10,596 nucleotides of DNA from an uncultured Holophagaceae bacterium (lineage in GTDB: Bacteria > Acidobacteriota > Holophagae > Holophagales > Holophagaceae). Of this stretch, positions 1 to 6,194 are shown piece by piece. The stretch is taken from positions 1-10,596 of the forward strand of contig CAITBU010000052.1 in NCBI GenBank assembly GCA_903890595.1, written 5' to 3'. The notes under the pieces were generated by a model that was given only the letters and a program-made list of their open reading frames with translations, had not been told where the DNA came from and did no database searches. How positions within the stretch are numbered: the first letter of the stretch is position 1; every line of letters starts with the position of its first letter. The position numbers and the translations under genes are program-made.

Positions 1-605
1 CCGCTGAGGCTGCCTTGCAGGTCGGCGAAGGCCCTCCGGAGAGGCTCCGACCAGGGCTCGGCATCTTCGGCGGTCAGGATGCGCACGCACTCGCCGTAGA
101 ACCAGGACTGCTCGGCAGGCCCCGTCTTGAAGCGGGCCCAGAACGCTGGCCCCTGGGTGCGCAGGTCGTCCACCGTGCACGTCATGTTGTGGAGCTTGTC
201 GGCGGCGGCCACCAGGCGCACGCTGCGGTCCGCCGTGGCGAGGTGGGCCAGGTAGGCCTCCTTGCGGGGGCGCCAGGGGGCCTTCTGGGTGGAGTCCACC
301 GTGAGGCTGTCACTGCAGGCCCGGACGATGGCCGCCACCGGGGCGCCGAAGTTGGCAGCGATATCCTTGAGGATCCCCTCGCCACCCCCATCCTCTGCGG
401 TGTCGTGCAGGAGGGCTGCGATGGCTTGGTCCTCGGTGGCGCCGAAGCCCAGCGCCAGGGCGCAGACCGCCATGGGATGGGCCAGGTAGGGGATGGCGGT
501 TCCCTTCCGGGGCTGCCCGTCGTGCAGGCGGCGGGCCAGGTTGAAGGCCCGGGACAGGCCCTCTCCGAGAAAGGGGGGGCGGGGGGCAGTTGGGTGGGTG
601 TTCAT
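1..605 (-). CDS. HD-domain phosphohydrolase, RelA/SpoT-hydrolase-like (3' end cut by window edge)
   Basis: The reading frame opens at an ATG on the minus strand and runs off the left edge after 201 codons without a stop. The protein carries the full motif set of the (p)ppGpp-hydrolase type HD domain: RKGTAIPYLAHP (H43), ALLHDTAED (H67, D68, E71, D72) and AAADKLHNM (D136, N140). These are the metal- and substrate-binding positions of SpoT and of small alarmone hydrolases such as MESH1. The later part has W111/RK(114-115) and a WFY motif seen in short stand-alone HD proteins. No synthetase domain is visible, so it is probably hydrolase-only and cytoplasmic. A Shine-Dalgarno sequence AGGGAG lies 9 nt before the ATG. 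It follows the ADP-ribosylglycohydrolase gene by 35 bp, so the two are likely one transcript. The HD assignment is firm; (p)ppGpp as the substrate is inferred from family resemblance, and another nucleotide is possible. Confidence 0.85.
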   Translation of the reverse strand, partial: MNTHPTAPRPPFLGEGLSRAFNLARRLHDGQPRKGTAIPYLAHPMAVCALALGFGATEDQAIAALLHDTAEDGGGEGILKDIAANFGAPVAAIVRACSDSLTVDSTQKAPWRPRKEAYLAHLATADRSVRLVAAADKLHNMTCTVDDLRTQGPAFWARFKTGPAEQSWFYGECVRILTAEDAEPWSEPLRRAFADLQGSLS

Positions 606-640
606 TGTCAGAGTCTCCCTATGTCTCGATCCAGTGGCCT

Positions 641-1603
641 TTAGAGCCCCGAACGCCTCAGCAGACGATCGGCCATATCGAGGATTCGCTCCCGGTCGGC
701 CACGCAGTTCCGCCAGGCCTCGGGGATGGCTGCGATACCGTCCCGGGCCCCCAGCAGGGCCCCCACGATGGCACCGTGGGTGTCCGTGTCGCCGCCCTGC
801 CTGATGAGCCAGGGCAGGGCCTCGGCATAAGGCAGGCCCGAGGCCAGGATGCTGGCAGCGACCTGCAGGGCCAGCAGGATGGAGCCCATGTCCCAGCCAT
901 CGATGCGGCGCTGAGCAAGTTCCTCCAGGGGCAGTGGCCGAAAGGCTTCAGCCACTTCCGGGAGGAGGGTTCCGGCCTGGGCGGCGGCGAAGGCCAGGGG
1001 GGTCACTTCGCCCCGCACCCCGGCAGCGGCCAGGAGGGCGATGAGGCCTGCAGCCTGCCGGCAGGCGGGGTCCCAGTGGGTGAGCGCAGCGTCCTCGGCC
1101 GCCAAGCGGGCGACCTTCGCTGGCTCGGCAGCAAAGGCCACCCCCAGCGGGGCGATGCGCATGGCGGCACCGTTGCCCAGGGGCCGGCGGCCGCGATCGG
1201 AGTGGGCCTGCCAGACCCGCTCGGCGGCACGGGCCTCACCGGTGTGCCACTTCAGCAGGACCTCGCGGGTGAGGCTCCCGATGCCCCGGGCTCCGGTGCG
1301 CAGCCAGGCGAGGTAGGCCTCCAGGATCGCTCGCCCCTCCAGTCGGTCCGCTCCAGGGGGAAGCTGGACCAGACAGGCCGAGAGGGCCATGGCCATGGCC
1401 AGGTCGTCATCCCAGGTGCGGTGGCGTTCCTCGGTGGGGAGGCGGGTGAGGGGGCCCTCAGTGCCCAAGCGGAGGTGGACGCTCTCCCGGGGGAGGGACT
1501 CCACTGCCAGGCCCAGCACATTGCCGACAGCCAGGCCCAGGAGACAGCCTTGGGCCCGCTCGGCGGAGGTGGGATGGGATGGGACGTTTGTTGCGAGGGT
1601 CAT
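641..1603 (-). CDS. ADP-ribosylglycohydrolase family protein (DraG/ARH-like)
   Basis: This 320-residue protein matches the length and motif order of the ADP-ribosylglycohydrolase family, which removes ADP-ribose from modified proteins or small molecules using two magnesium ions. Visible motifs are the N-terminal GCLLGLAVGNVLGLAVE (residues 19-35, E35), TWDDDLAMA (63-71, D65-D67), GNGAAMRIAPLG (143-154) and GGDTDTHGAIVGALLGA (270-286, D272, D274, T275). The usual W-T-D-D-T metal motif reads W-D-D-D-L, so a threonine ligand is replaced by aspartate, and the usual G-D of the first motif is G-N. There is no signal peptide, so it is predicted cytoplasmic. The ATG is preceded by AAGG at 4 nt. The YbjN-like gene lies 75 bp upstream and the HD hydrolase 35 bp downstream. 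No DraT-like transferase is present, so the substrate cannot be read from context. Nitrogenase control is not implied. Confidence 0.9.
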   Translation of the reverse strand: MTLATNVPSHPTSAERAQGCLLGLAVGNVLGLAVESLPRESVHLRLGTEGPLTRLPTEERHRTWDDDLAMAMALSACLVQLPPGADRLEGRAILEAYLAWLRTGARGIGSLTREVLLKWHTGEARAAERVWQAHSDRGRRPLGNGAAMRIAPLGVAFAAEPAKVARLAAEDAALTHWDPACRQAAGLIALLAAAGVRGEVTPLAFAAAQAGTLLPEVAEAFRPLPLEELAQRRIDGWDMGSILLALQVAASILASGLPYAEALPWLIRQGGDTDTHGAIVGALLGARDGIAAIPEAWRNCVADRERILDMADRLLRRSGL

Positions 1604-1628
1604 GGGGCCTTTCCGGGCGAGGACGCCA

Positions 1629-1645
1629 CCCTCACAGTCTGAGGG
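1629..1645 (-). other. Hairpin between the YbjN-like and ADP-ribosylglycohydrolase genes
   Basis: CCCTCA (1629-1634) and TGAGGG (1640-1645) are perfect 6-bp arms around a 5-nt loop, within the 75-bp gap and about 25 nt before the next ATG. No T-tract follows on the minus strand, so it is not a standard intrinsic terminator. It could tune expression or mRNA stability. Confidence 0.35.
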
Positions 1646-1678
1646 GACCGGGTTGACACGGGCTGTCCTGCGGTGGGG

Positions 1679-2338
1679 TCACGCCCCGGGCTGCCCCAGG
1701 TCCAGGAAGGCCTTCCACCAGAAGCGGTTGATGTCCCCCAGGAGGGTGGTGAGGGCGGCCTGGAAGCCCTGGGTACGCTCCGGGCGGGGCATGGGCATGT
1801 GAGCGGAGAGCTCCATGCGATCCCTGCCCCTCGGCTGGTGCCGGAACACATGGGCCCGGACCCGTCCTCCCGACTGGTTCCAGGTGGAGCAGAAGTCCCG
1901 CAAGCGGGCATCGGCGGAGGGGGGGTGGATCAGGTCGGCCTGGGTCTTCACATGCAGCCGCTCGGTCCCGGTCCGCAGGATGAAGTTGGCCCGGATCTGG
2001 AAGTCGGCTCCGGGGTCCCTGGGGAGGTCTACGAGCACCTCCGGGCCGTCCTGGATGAAGGGCCGGCACCCGCGCTTCAGTAGCTCGGCGAGGAGCAGGT
2101 CCAGGGCCGGGTTGGGCGCCTCGGGCTCCGCCGGTCCCTCCTCGTCATCCTCGTCCACATCCTCGGAGAAGATGGTCACCTGGGGCTGCCCTTTGGAGGG
2201 GCCGGGGGCCTCCTCCCAGGGCGCGTGGAAGTGCGTGAAGGCAGCCTGGTTCAGGGCGGACAGCAGCTCCGGGGAGCGCTCGCCCGCACTGAAGCGGCGG
2301 ATCAGGTCATCGTGCTGGTCGGTGGGACGGGGGTCCAT
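1679..2338 (-). CDS. YbjN-domain-like protein
   Basis: Starting at the ATG at 2338 the protein has 219 residues. That start is chosen because GGAGG sits 5 nt upstream; an in-frame TTG 33 bp further upstream has no such site. Residues 1-57 are hydrophilic, 58-72 form a very acidic linker (SEDVDEDDEEGPAEP), and 77-213 look like a YbjN domain, a small alpha/beta fold related to type III secretion chaperones. Family hallmarks are the LLLAELLKRG helix, a central strand run, RLRDFCSTWNQ (residues 145-155), a strand with paired prolines (MPMPRP) and an aromatic C-terminal helix (INRFWWKAFLDL). Members are described as sensory-transduction or stress-related proteins, but the molecular function is unknown. 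It lies 57 bp after the AEC permease gene and 75 bp before the ADP-ribosylglycohydrolase gene, on the same strand. The domain call rests on pattern resemblance only. Confidence 0.72.
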   Translation of the reverse strand: MDPRPTDQHDDLIRRFSAGERSPELLSALNQAAFTHFHAPWEEAPGPSKGQPQVTIFSEDVDEDDEEGPAEPEAPNPALDLLLAELLKRGCRPFIQDGPEVLVDLPRDPGADFQIRANFILRTGTERLHVKTQADLIHPPSADARLRDFCSTWNQSGGRVRAHVFRHQPRGRDRMELSAHMPMPRPERTQGFQAALTTLLGDINRFWWKAFLDLGQPGA

Positions 2339-2388
2339 GGCAGCCTCCGGTTCAAGTATCCGGTCTGCCAAGTGACAATCTCTGTCCA

Positions 2389-2402
2389 GTCCTGGTCAGG
2401 AC
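2389..2402. other. Inverted repeat over the stop codon of the AEC permease gene
   Basis: GTCCTG (2389-2394) and CAGGAC (2397-2402) are perfect 6-bp arms around 2 bp, overlapping the TGA stop of the permease. As an RNA hairpin it would have a 5-bp stem and a 4-nt loop, with no T-tract. Its role is unclear; it could be an mRNA 3'-end stabiliser or chance. Confidence 0.25.
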
Positions 2403-3376
2403 ACCAGGAAGAAAAGGGCCGGTACGGTCAGGATGCTGAGCAGGGTCGAGAGGAAGACGCCCTGGGCCGCCAGGGTGGCATCCCCGCCAAAGCGCTCGGC
2501 CATGACGCTGCACACGATGGCCACGGGCATGGCCGCCACCAAGACCACCACCATGCGGGTGATGAGGGGGAGGTGGAAGCCCAGGCTCGCCAACCCAACG
2601 CCCAGGGCAATGGTGGCCAGGGGGGCGGCGATCAGGCGGGCGAACACCACGCCCCAGAGGGCGGCCGGCAGGCTGCGGAAGACGATGGGCACCGCCCCCA
2701 GCTGGGCACCGATGGCCAGCAGCGAGAGGGGAATGGTGAGGCTGCCCACCATGCTCAGGGCGTCAAACATAGCGGCCCCGGTCATGCCACCCAGGGTGGC
2801 GGGTGGGGGGTGGAGGTTGCCAAGGTCCCGGAGCCCGGGGAAGACGAGGGCAAGCAGGATGCCGATGGCCGTGGACCAGAGGCCGATGTTCGTGGCGAGG
2901 TTCTTCAGGGCCTGGGAGATCTTGCCGTGGAGGATCCAGACCCCGATGGACCAGAGGGCCAGCTGGGCGCCCACATTGCAGAGCAGTACCACCCGCACGC
3001 CGGCACCGCCGTAGAGGGCCTCGGCGATGGGCAGGGGCAGGAAGACCCAGTTGGGACTGGTGATGAGGAAGAGCACCGTGTTGCGCTGCTCCCGGCCCCC
3101 GAAGAGGGGCGCCACAGCCAGGGCCACCAGGTAGGCCACAGCCACCAGGGGCAGCGGGAGCAGCGGCAGCAGCCAATCCTGGCGTAGCACGTCGGCATTG
3201 ACCGTGCGCAGCATCTGCGTAAAGACCAGGGCCGGAAAGGCCGCATCCACCACGATCCGGCTGAGGATGGAGCTGGTGGCTTCTGGCAGGTAGCCGCGCC
3301 GTCGGGCCAGCCACCCCGCCAGGATGACGAGAAACATTCCCACAATCTTCAACAGCACCACGCGCGACTCGGACAT
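2396..3376 (-). CDS. AEC-family permease (auxin efflux carrier-like transporter)
   Basis: This 326-residue, very hydrophobic protein has the layout of the AEC (PF03547-type) transporters: about ten membrane helices in two halves. The first helix is around residues 8-24, followed by RRRGYLPEATSSILSRIVVDAAFPALVF, which is the typical amphipathic stretch and second helix. Further helices carry family features such as NWVFLPLPIA (about residues 109-118), the GSLTIPLSLLAIGAQLG segment (about 217-233) and the final VFLSTLLSILTVPALFFLVS. AEC proteins export or take up organic anions such as malate or malonate, and the name 'auxin' only reflects plant homologues. The substrate here cannot be read. 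The ATG has no Shine-Dalgarno sequence, and a promoter-like pair sits immediately upstream, suggesting leaderless translation. The gene begins a likely unit with the YbjN-like gene (57 bp downstream). Confidence 0.9.
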   Translation of the reverse strand: MSESRVVLLKIVGMFLVILAGWLARRRGYLPEATSSILSRIVVDAAFPALVFTQMLRTVNADVLRQDWLLPLLPLPLVAVAYLVALAVAPLFGGREQRNTVLFLITSPNWVFLPLPIAEALYGGAGVRVVLLCNVGAQLALWSIGVWILHGKISQALKNLATNIGLWSTAIGILLALVFPGLRDLGNLHPPPATLGGMTGAAMFDALSMVGSLTIPLSLLAIGAQLGAVPIVFRSLPAALWGVVFARLIAAPLATIALGVGLASLGFHLPLITRMVVVLVAAMPVAIVCSVMAERFGGDATLAAQGVFLSTLLSILTVPALFFLVS

Positions 3377-3382
3377 GGTTCG

Positions 3383-3411
3383 AATCTAGAGCCCAGCGCC
3401 GGTGCTGCCAA
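3383..3411 (-). promoter_or_regulatory. Predicted promoter of the AEC permease, giving a leaderless mRNA
   Basis: On the minus strand TTGGCA (3411-3406, five of six consensus bases) is followed after exactly 17 bp by TAGATT (3388-3383, four of six). Only 6 bp separate the -10 box from the ATG at 3376, so transcription should begin at or next to the A of the start codon. The absence of a Shine-Dalgarno sequence agrees with this. The site lies in the 94-bp gap after the M14 carboxypeptidase gene, so it would start a separate unit. Confidence 0.5.
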
Positions 3412-3470
3412 GGAATTCCGGTCCAGTGCAGGATGTTGGGTTCCGCAATGAACGGGCTTACCGCGGAGAC

Positions 3471-4889
3471 TTACCTGGGCTCGAAGCCCACCACCCGGCC
3501 CCGGAGGACCGCCCCGGCCAGCTGCACCCGGCCGCCCGGAAGCGTTCGATAGAGGAGCACCGCACCGGTGTAGCCAGGCCCTGCCACGGTCGCCTCGCCC
3601 TGGGCCTTGGCTTCGGATAGGACGGTGGCTTCCTCCGTGGACTCCAGCTTTCGGGCTGCCAGGAGGGCCTTGAGCGCAGGCCAGTCGCTGCCTTCGGGGG
3701 CGGGCCAGGGCACGGCCAGGAGGCCGGTGCCATCGAGCTCCGCCAGGCCCAGCACGTGGTCCAGGTCGCCGATCTCCGTCAGCACCGCCTGACGCAGGCG
3801 GGGCCGCTCTCCGGCGAAGGGCCCCGGCAGGAGGAAGGACAGGTCGGCGGGGAAGGGGGCCAGACCGCGGCCGCTGGCCAGGCGGACGTGGCGCACCACC
3901 AGGGCGGCGGTGGCATCCCGCTGGTTGAGGGGGATGCGGTCGTAGGCGGCATCGTCCAATGTCTTCAGAGAGCCATCGGCCAGGGCAACAAGGGAGCCAG
4001 CCAGGGCCACGAAGTTGAGGCGGACGAGGCGCTCTGCTTCGGCGGGACCGGCCCAGCCACCGGTCTCGATGAGCAGGGTTGGCGTACCCCAGCGGGTCAT
4101 GGCGTCGCCAAAGGCCCGGGCCGTGTAGTCCGTGTCGTAGCGCGCCACCCGGCCCTGGGCCAGGGGCTGGACCAGGCGGTCTACCGCCACCGCCAGACGG
4201 CGGGTCTGTCGCGTCCCCGGCGTCAGGGAGAAAGCCTCATCGCCCGGCACGGACAGGAGGGACATGGCCGCCTGGGCGCCTGTGGCACCGGCGCGCACCT
4301 GGGGATTCTGGTTGTGCAGGTTGTAGCCGACGGTGGGCTGCACCCGATCCCGCACGGCCTTCAGATACCGGCCCTCCGGGGACGACAGGCGCAGGGCATC
4401 CCGGTTGATGTCGATGCCCTGGGCGTTCCAGCGCTGGGTGCGCTCGGCCCCATCCGGGTTGAGCATGGGGATCACCCACAGGGTGAGGCGAGCCAGGAGC
4501 TGCCGCACCGCAGGGTCCTGGGGGTGCGTGCCCAGCCAGTGCATGAGATCCAGCAGGGCCGAGGTGGCGGTGGGCTCATCGCCGTGCATCTGGGACCAGA
4601 GCAGCACGCCCGTGGGGCCGCTGCCCAGGCGCAGGAGGGGGATCTGCCGTCCTTCCGCCGAGGTGCCTTCTTCCACCAGGGTGATGAGGCCTGGGTGGCG
4701 CGCCTGGAGGTCCGCCAGGGCGACCCGCAGGCCACTGTGCTTGAGGCCCCAGGGATCGGCAGGGGACACGCGGGCGGTGGGCCAGGCCTCCCAGAGGGCC
4801 GGGCCGGTGGGCGTTGCTGGGCTGGCTGCCCCCAAGGCCGCCGGCAGCAGCAGGCTCAGGGCCAACACCGGGGCGAGGGAGCGCCGCAT
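3471..4889 (-). CDS. Secreted M14-family zinc carboxypeptidase
   Basis: This 472-residue protein starts with a Sec-type signal peptide (MRRS, then a Leu/Ala-rich core to about residue 20, ALGA cleavage region). The catalytic domain spans about residues 45-305 and shows the M14 zinc-peptidase set: MHGDE (H102 and E105, zinc ligands), NPDG (144-147), RWNAQGIDINRD (153-164, substrate-binding N162-R163), YNLHNQ (H192, third zinc ligand) and LLIETGG (E275, general base). All key residues are present, so it should be active, removing C-terminal residues from peptides or peptidoglycan stem peptides in the periplasm or outside. The last ~165 residues form a C-terminal region I do not recognise; it has no obvious anchor. 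Its ATG lies 2 bp after the stop of the LD-carboxypeptidase gene, so translation is probably coupled. Substrate choice is unknown. Confidence 0.92.
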   Translation of the reverse strand: MRRSLAPVLALSLLLPAALGAASPATPTGPALWEAWPTARVSPADPWGLKHSGLRVALADLQARHPGLITLVEEGTSAEGRQIPLLRLGSGPTGVLLWSQMHGDEPTATSALLDLMHWLGTHPQDPAVRQLLARLTLWVIPMLNPDGAERTQRWNAQGIDINRDALRLSSPEGRYLKAVRDRVQPTVGYNLHNQNPQVRAGATGAQAAMSLLSVPGDEAFSLTPGTRQTRRLAVAVDRLVQPLAQGRVARYDTDYTARAFGDAMTRWGTPTLLIETGGWAGPAEAERLVRLNFVALAGSLVALADGSLKTLDDAAYDRIPLNQRDATAALVVRHVRLASGRGLAPFPADLSFLLPGPFAGERPRLRQAVLTEIGDLDHVLGLAELDGTGLLAVPWPAPEGSDWPALKALLAARKLESTEEATVLSEAKAQGEATVAGPGYTGAVLLYRTLPGGRVQLAGAVLRGRVVGFEPR

Positions 4890-4891
4890 GG

Positions 4892-5938
4892 CTAGCGCAC
4901 CGCCGGTTCCAGCAGGGTGATGCTGCCCCGCTGGGCGTCGATCTCGGCGCGCAGGCCCACGGGCACGGTGAACTGGCTATCGATGTGGCCGATCATGGCC
5001 CCCTGCCAGGCGGGGATCTTGAGGGGCCGGACATGCTCGGCCAGCACCTCCTCCAGGGTGAGGGAGCCGTAGTTGTTGTCGCCCGCCGTGCACTTGGTGC
5101 ACTTGCCGAAGACGAAGCCGCCGATGCGGTCCAGCACCCCCGCCAGCTTGAGCTGGGTGAGCATGCGATCGATGCGGTAGATGTTCTCGTTGGTGTCTTC
5201 GAGGAAGAGGATCGCCCCGTTCCAGTCCGGCAGATAGTCGGAGCCAAGCATGGCCGTCAGCACCGTGAGGTTGCCGCCCAGCAGGCGCCCCCGGGCCGTG
5301 CCGGGCGTGATGGTCTGGATGCGGTCCCGGGTCACCACCCCCGCTTCACCGGCCTTCCGGGGGTTCTCCATGGTGATGGCCTCGCCCTTGAAGAGCACCC
5401 GGCGCATGGCCTCCAGGGAGAAGTCGGTCCAGGTGGACACGCCCACGGGGCCATGGAAGGTCACCAGGCCCGTGCGGGCGTGGATGGCCGTGTGCAGACC
5501 CGTGATGTCGCTGTAGCCCATGAAGATCTTGGGGTGGGCGGCAATGCTCTTGTAGTCCAGGAGCGGGAGGATGCGGTTGGAGCCCCAGCCGCCGCGGATG
5601 CAGAGGATGGCATCCACCGAGTCGTCGGCGAACATCGTGTTCAGGTCAGCGGCCCGCGCTGCGTCCGTACCCGCCAGGTAGCCGTGGCGGTCCAGGGCAT
5701 GAGCCCCCGTCTTCACCTTCAGGCCCAGGGCGGCCAGGGTCTCCTGGGCGATGGTCAGCTCCTCCGTGACCCAGGTGGCGCTGGCGGGGCTCACCAGGCC
5801 CACCGTGGCCCCTGCGGTGAGGCGGCGGGGCTTGAGGATGGCGGGTGGGGCACCGGCCGCTGCCAGGGTCGGCCCCAGGCGGGCCGCCAGGGTGGCCAGC
5901 AGGGCGGACTGGAGGAAGGTGCGTCGGGTCTGGTTCAT
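4892..5938 (-). CDS. Tat-exported LD-carboxypeptidase (peptidase family S66)
   Basis: This 348-residue protein opens with a twin-arginine signal, TRRTFLQS (residues 4-11), followed by an Ala/Leu-rich core and an AAAGA cleavage region near residue 30. The mature part is a full-length S66 enzyme. It has the IRGGWGSNRILPLLDY strand-loop (114-129), the nucleophile elbow GYSDITGLHT (S143), FLEDTNE (E247) and GHIDSQFTVPVG (H318), giving the Ser-Glu-His triad. S66 enzymes cleave the terminal D-alanine from tetrapeptide stems of peptidoglycan; E. coli LdcA does so in the cytoplasm, whereas this copy is built for folded export. A Cys-x-x-Cys pair (C280, C283) sits where relatives often have a single conserved cysteine, so metal binding or a disulfide is conceivable. 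Only a weak ribosome site (AGGT, 12 nt upstream) precedes the ATG. It is the first gene of the pair with the M14 carboxypeptidase. Confidence 0.92.
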   Translation of the reverse strand: MNQTRRTFLQSALLATLAARLGPTLAAAGAPPAILKPRRLTAGATVGLVSPASATWVTEELTIAQETLAALGLKVKTGAHALDRHGYLAGTDAARAADLNTMFADDSVDAILCIRGGWGSNRILPLLDYKSIAAHPKIFMGYSDITGLHTAIHARTGLVTFHGPVGVSTWTDFSLEAMRRVLFKGEAITMENPRKAGEAGVVTRDRIQTITPGTARGRLLGGNLTVLTAMLGSDYLPDWNGAILFLEDTNENIYRIDRMLTQLKLAGVLDRIGGFVFGKCTKCTAGDNNYGSLTLEEVLAEHVRPLKIPAWQGAMIGHIDSQFTVPVGLRAEIDAQRGSITLLEPAVR

Positions 5939-6091
5939 GGGTGGCTGTACCTGGGAATGGGGTGGACGGGTCAGGGGTCTCCCTACCTTGCCAGAAAGGG
6001 GCAGGGGGGAGCGGGAATTGGCAGCCTGTGGGACACCTTTGCCCAGTCGGGGATGGACGCGGTCAACCCGTGTCTATAACCCGAATGAAAA

Positions 6092-6097
6092 ATTATA
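6092..6097 (-). promoter_or_regulatory. Possible -10 box for the leftward peptidase pair
   Basis: The minus strand reads a perfect TATAAT here. The candidate -35 boxes are poor: TTGCTA at a 15-bp spacing (four of six bases), or TTTTGC at 17 bp (two of six). If used, it would give a 5' leader of roughly 150 nt before the LD-carboxypeptidase ATG at 5938. In an AT-rich island a chance match is possible. Confidence 0.3.
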
Positions 6098-6120
6098 CAA
6101 GTTACACGTTTGTAGCAAAA

Positions 6121-6177
6121 GGAACAATTGACCATGCTGTAGTCAATCTTGGTGGACAATTGTCCAGATATTTATCT
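6121..6177. promoter_or_regulatory. Cluster of inverted repeats, probable operator region
   Basis: Three symmetric elements lie within 57 bp. ATTGAC (6127-6132) and GTCAAT (6142-6147) are perfect 6-bp arms around 9 bp. GGACAATTGTCC (6154-6165) is a perfect 12-bp palindrome. AGATA-TT-TATCT (6166-6177) abuts it. The core ACAATTG occurs twice, at 6124 and 6156, 32 bp apart or about three helical turns, so two bound dimers would face the same side. The cluster ends 7 bp before the ribosome site of the nuclease gene. A regulator acting on that gene or on both divergent units is inferred. Confidence 0.5.
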
Positions 6178-6183
6178 AGACCT

Positions 6184-6188
6184 AGGAG
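6184..6188 (+). promoter_or_regulatory. Ribosome binding site of the nuclease lipoprotein
   Basis: AGGAG lies 6 nt before the ATG at 6195. It fixes this start, which also yields an uninterrupted lipoprotein signal sequence. Confidence 0.75.
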
Positions 6189-6194
6189 TTCAGA

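Larger units (their letters stand above)
5939..6194. other. Divergent intergenic region with AT-rich right half
   Basis: This gap separates the leftward peptidase pair from the rightward nuclease gene. Bases 5939-6060 are GC-rich like the genes around them and contain nothing I can name. From about 6075 to 6180 the composition changes abruptly to AT-rich, with an A-tract, TATAAT on the minus strand and a cluster of inverted repeats. I found no convincing -35/-10 pair for the plus-strand gene. Confidence 0.6.

Noticed and set aside
590..1642. A 350-codon open frame on the plus strand
   Set aside because: It lies antisense to the ADP-ribosylglycohydrolase, whose motifs are clear. The translation is Gly/Gln-rich without domains, as expected from the complement of GC-rich coding DNA.
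2339..2371. Upstream TTG start for the YbjN-like gene
   Set aside because: The ATG at 2338 has GGAGG at 5 nt, while the TTG has no comparable site and would add 11 residues with no family similarity.
3442..3467. TCCGC/GCGGA stem after the M14 carboxypeptidase gene as a terminator
   Set aside because: The stem is only 5 bp with a 16-nt loop and no T-tract follows on the minus strand.
3756..6079. Two long plus-strand open frames (3756-4895 and 4814-6079)
   Set aside because: They run antisense to the two carboxypeptidases, both with full catalytic motifs. The plus-strand translations are low-complexity Gly/His/Gln and have no family features.
6128..6156. TTGACC at 6128 as the -35 box of the nuclease gene
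   Set aside because: No acceptable -10 lies 15-19 bp downstream, where the sequence is G-rich. The motif is better explained as an arm of the inverted repeat.
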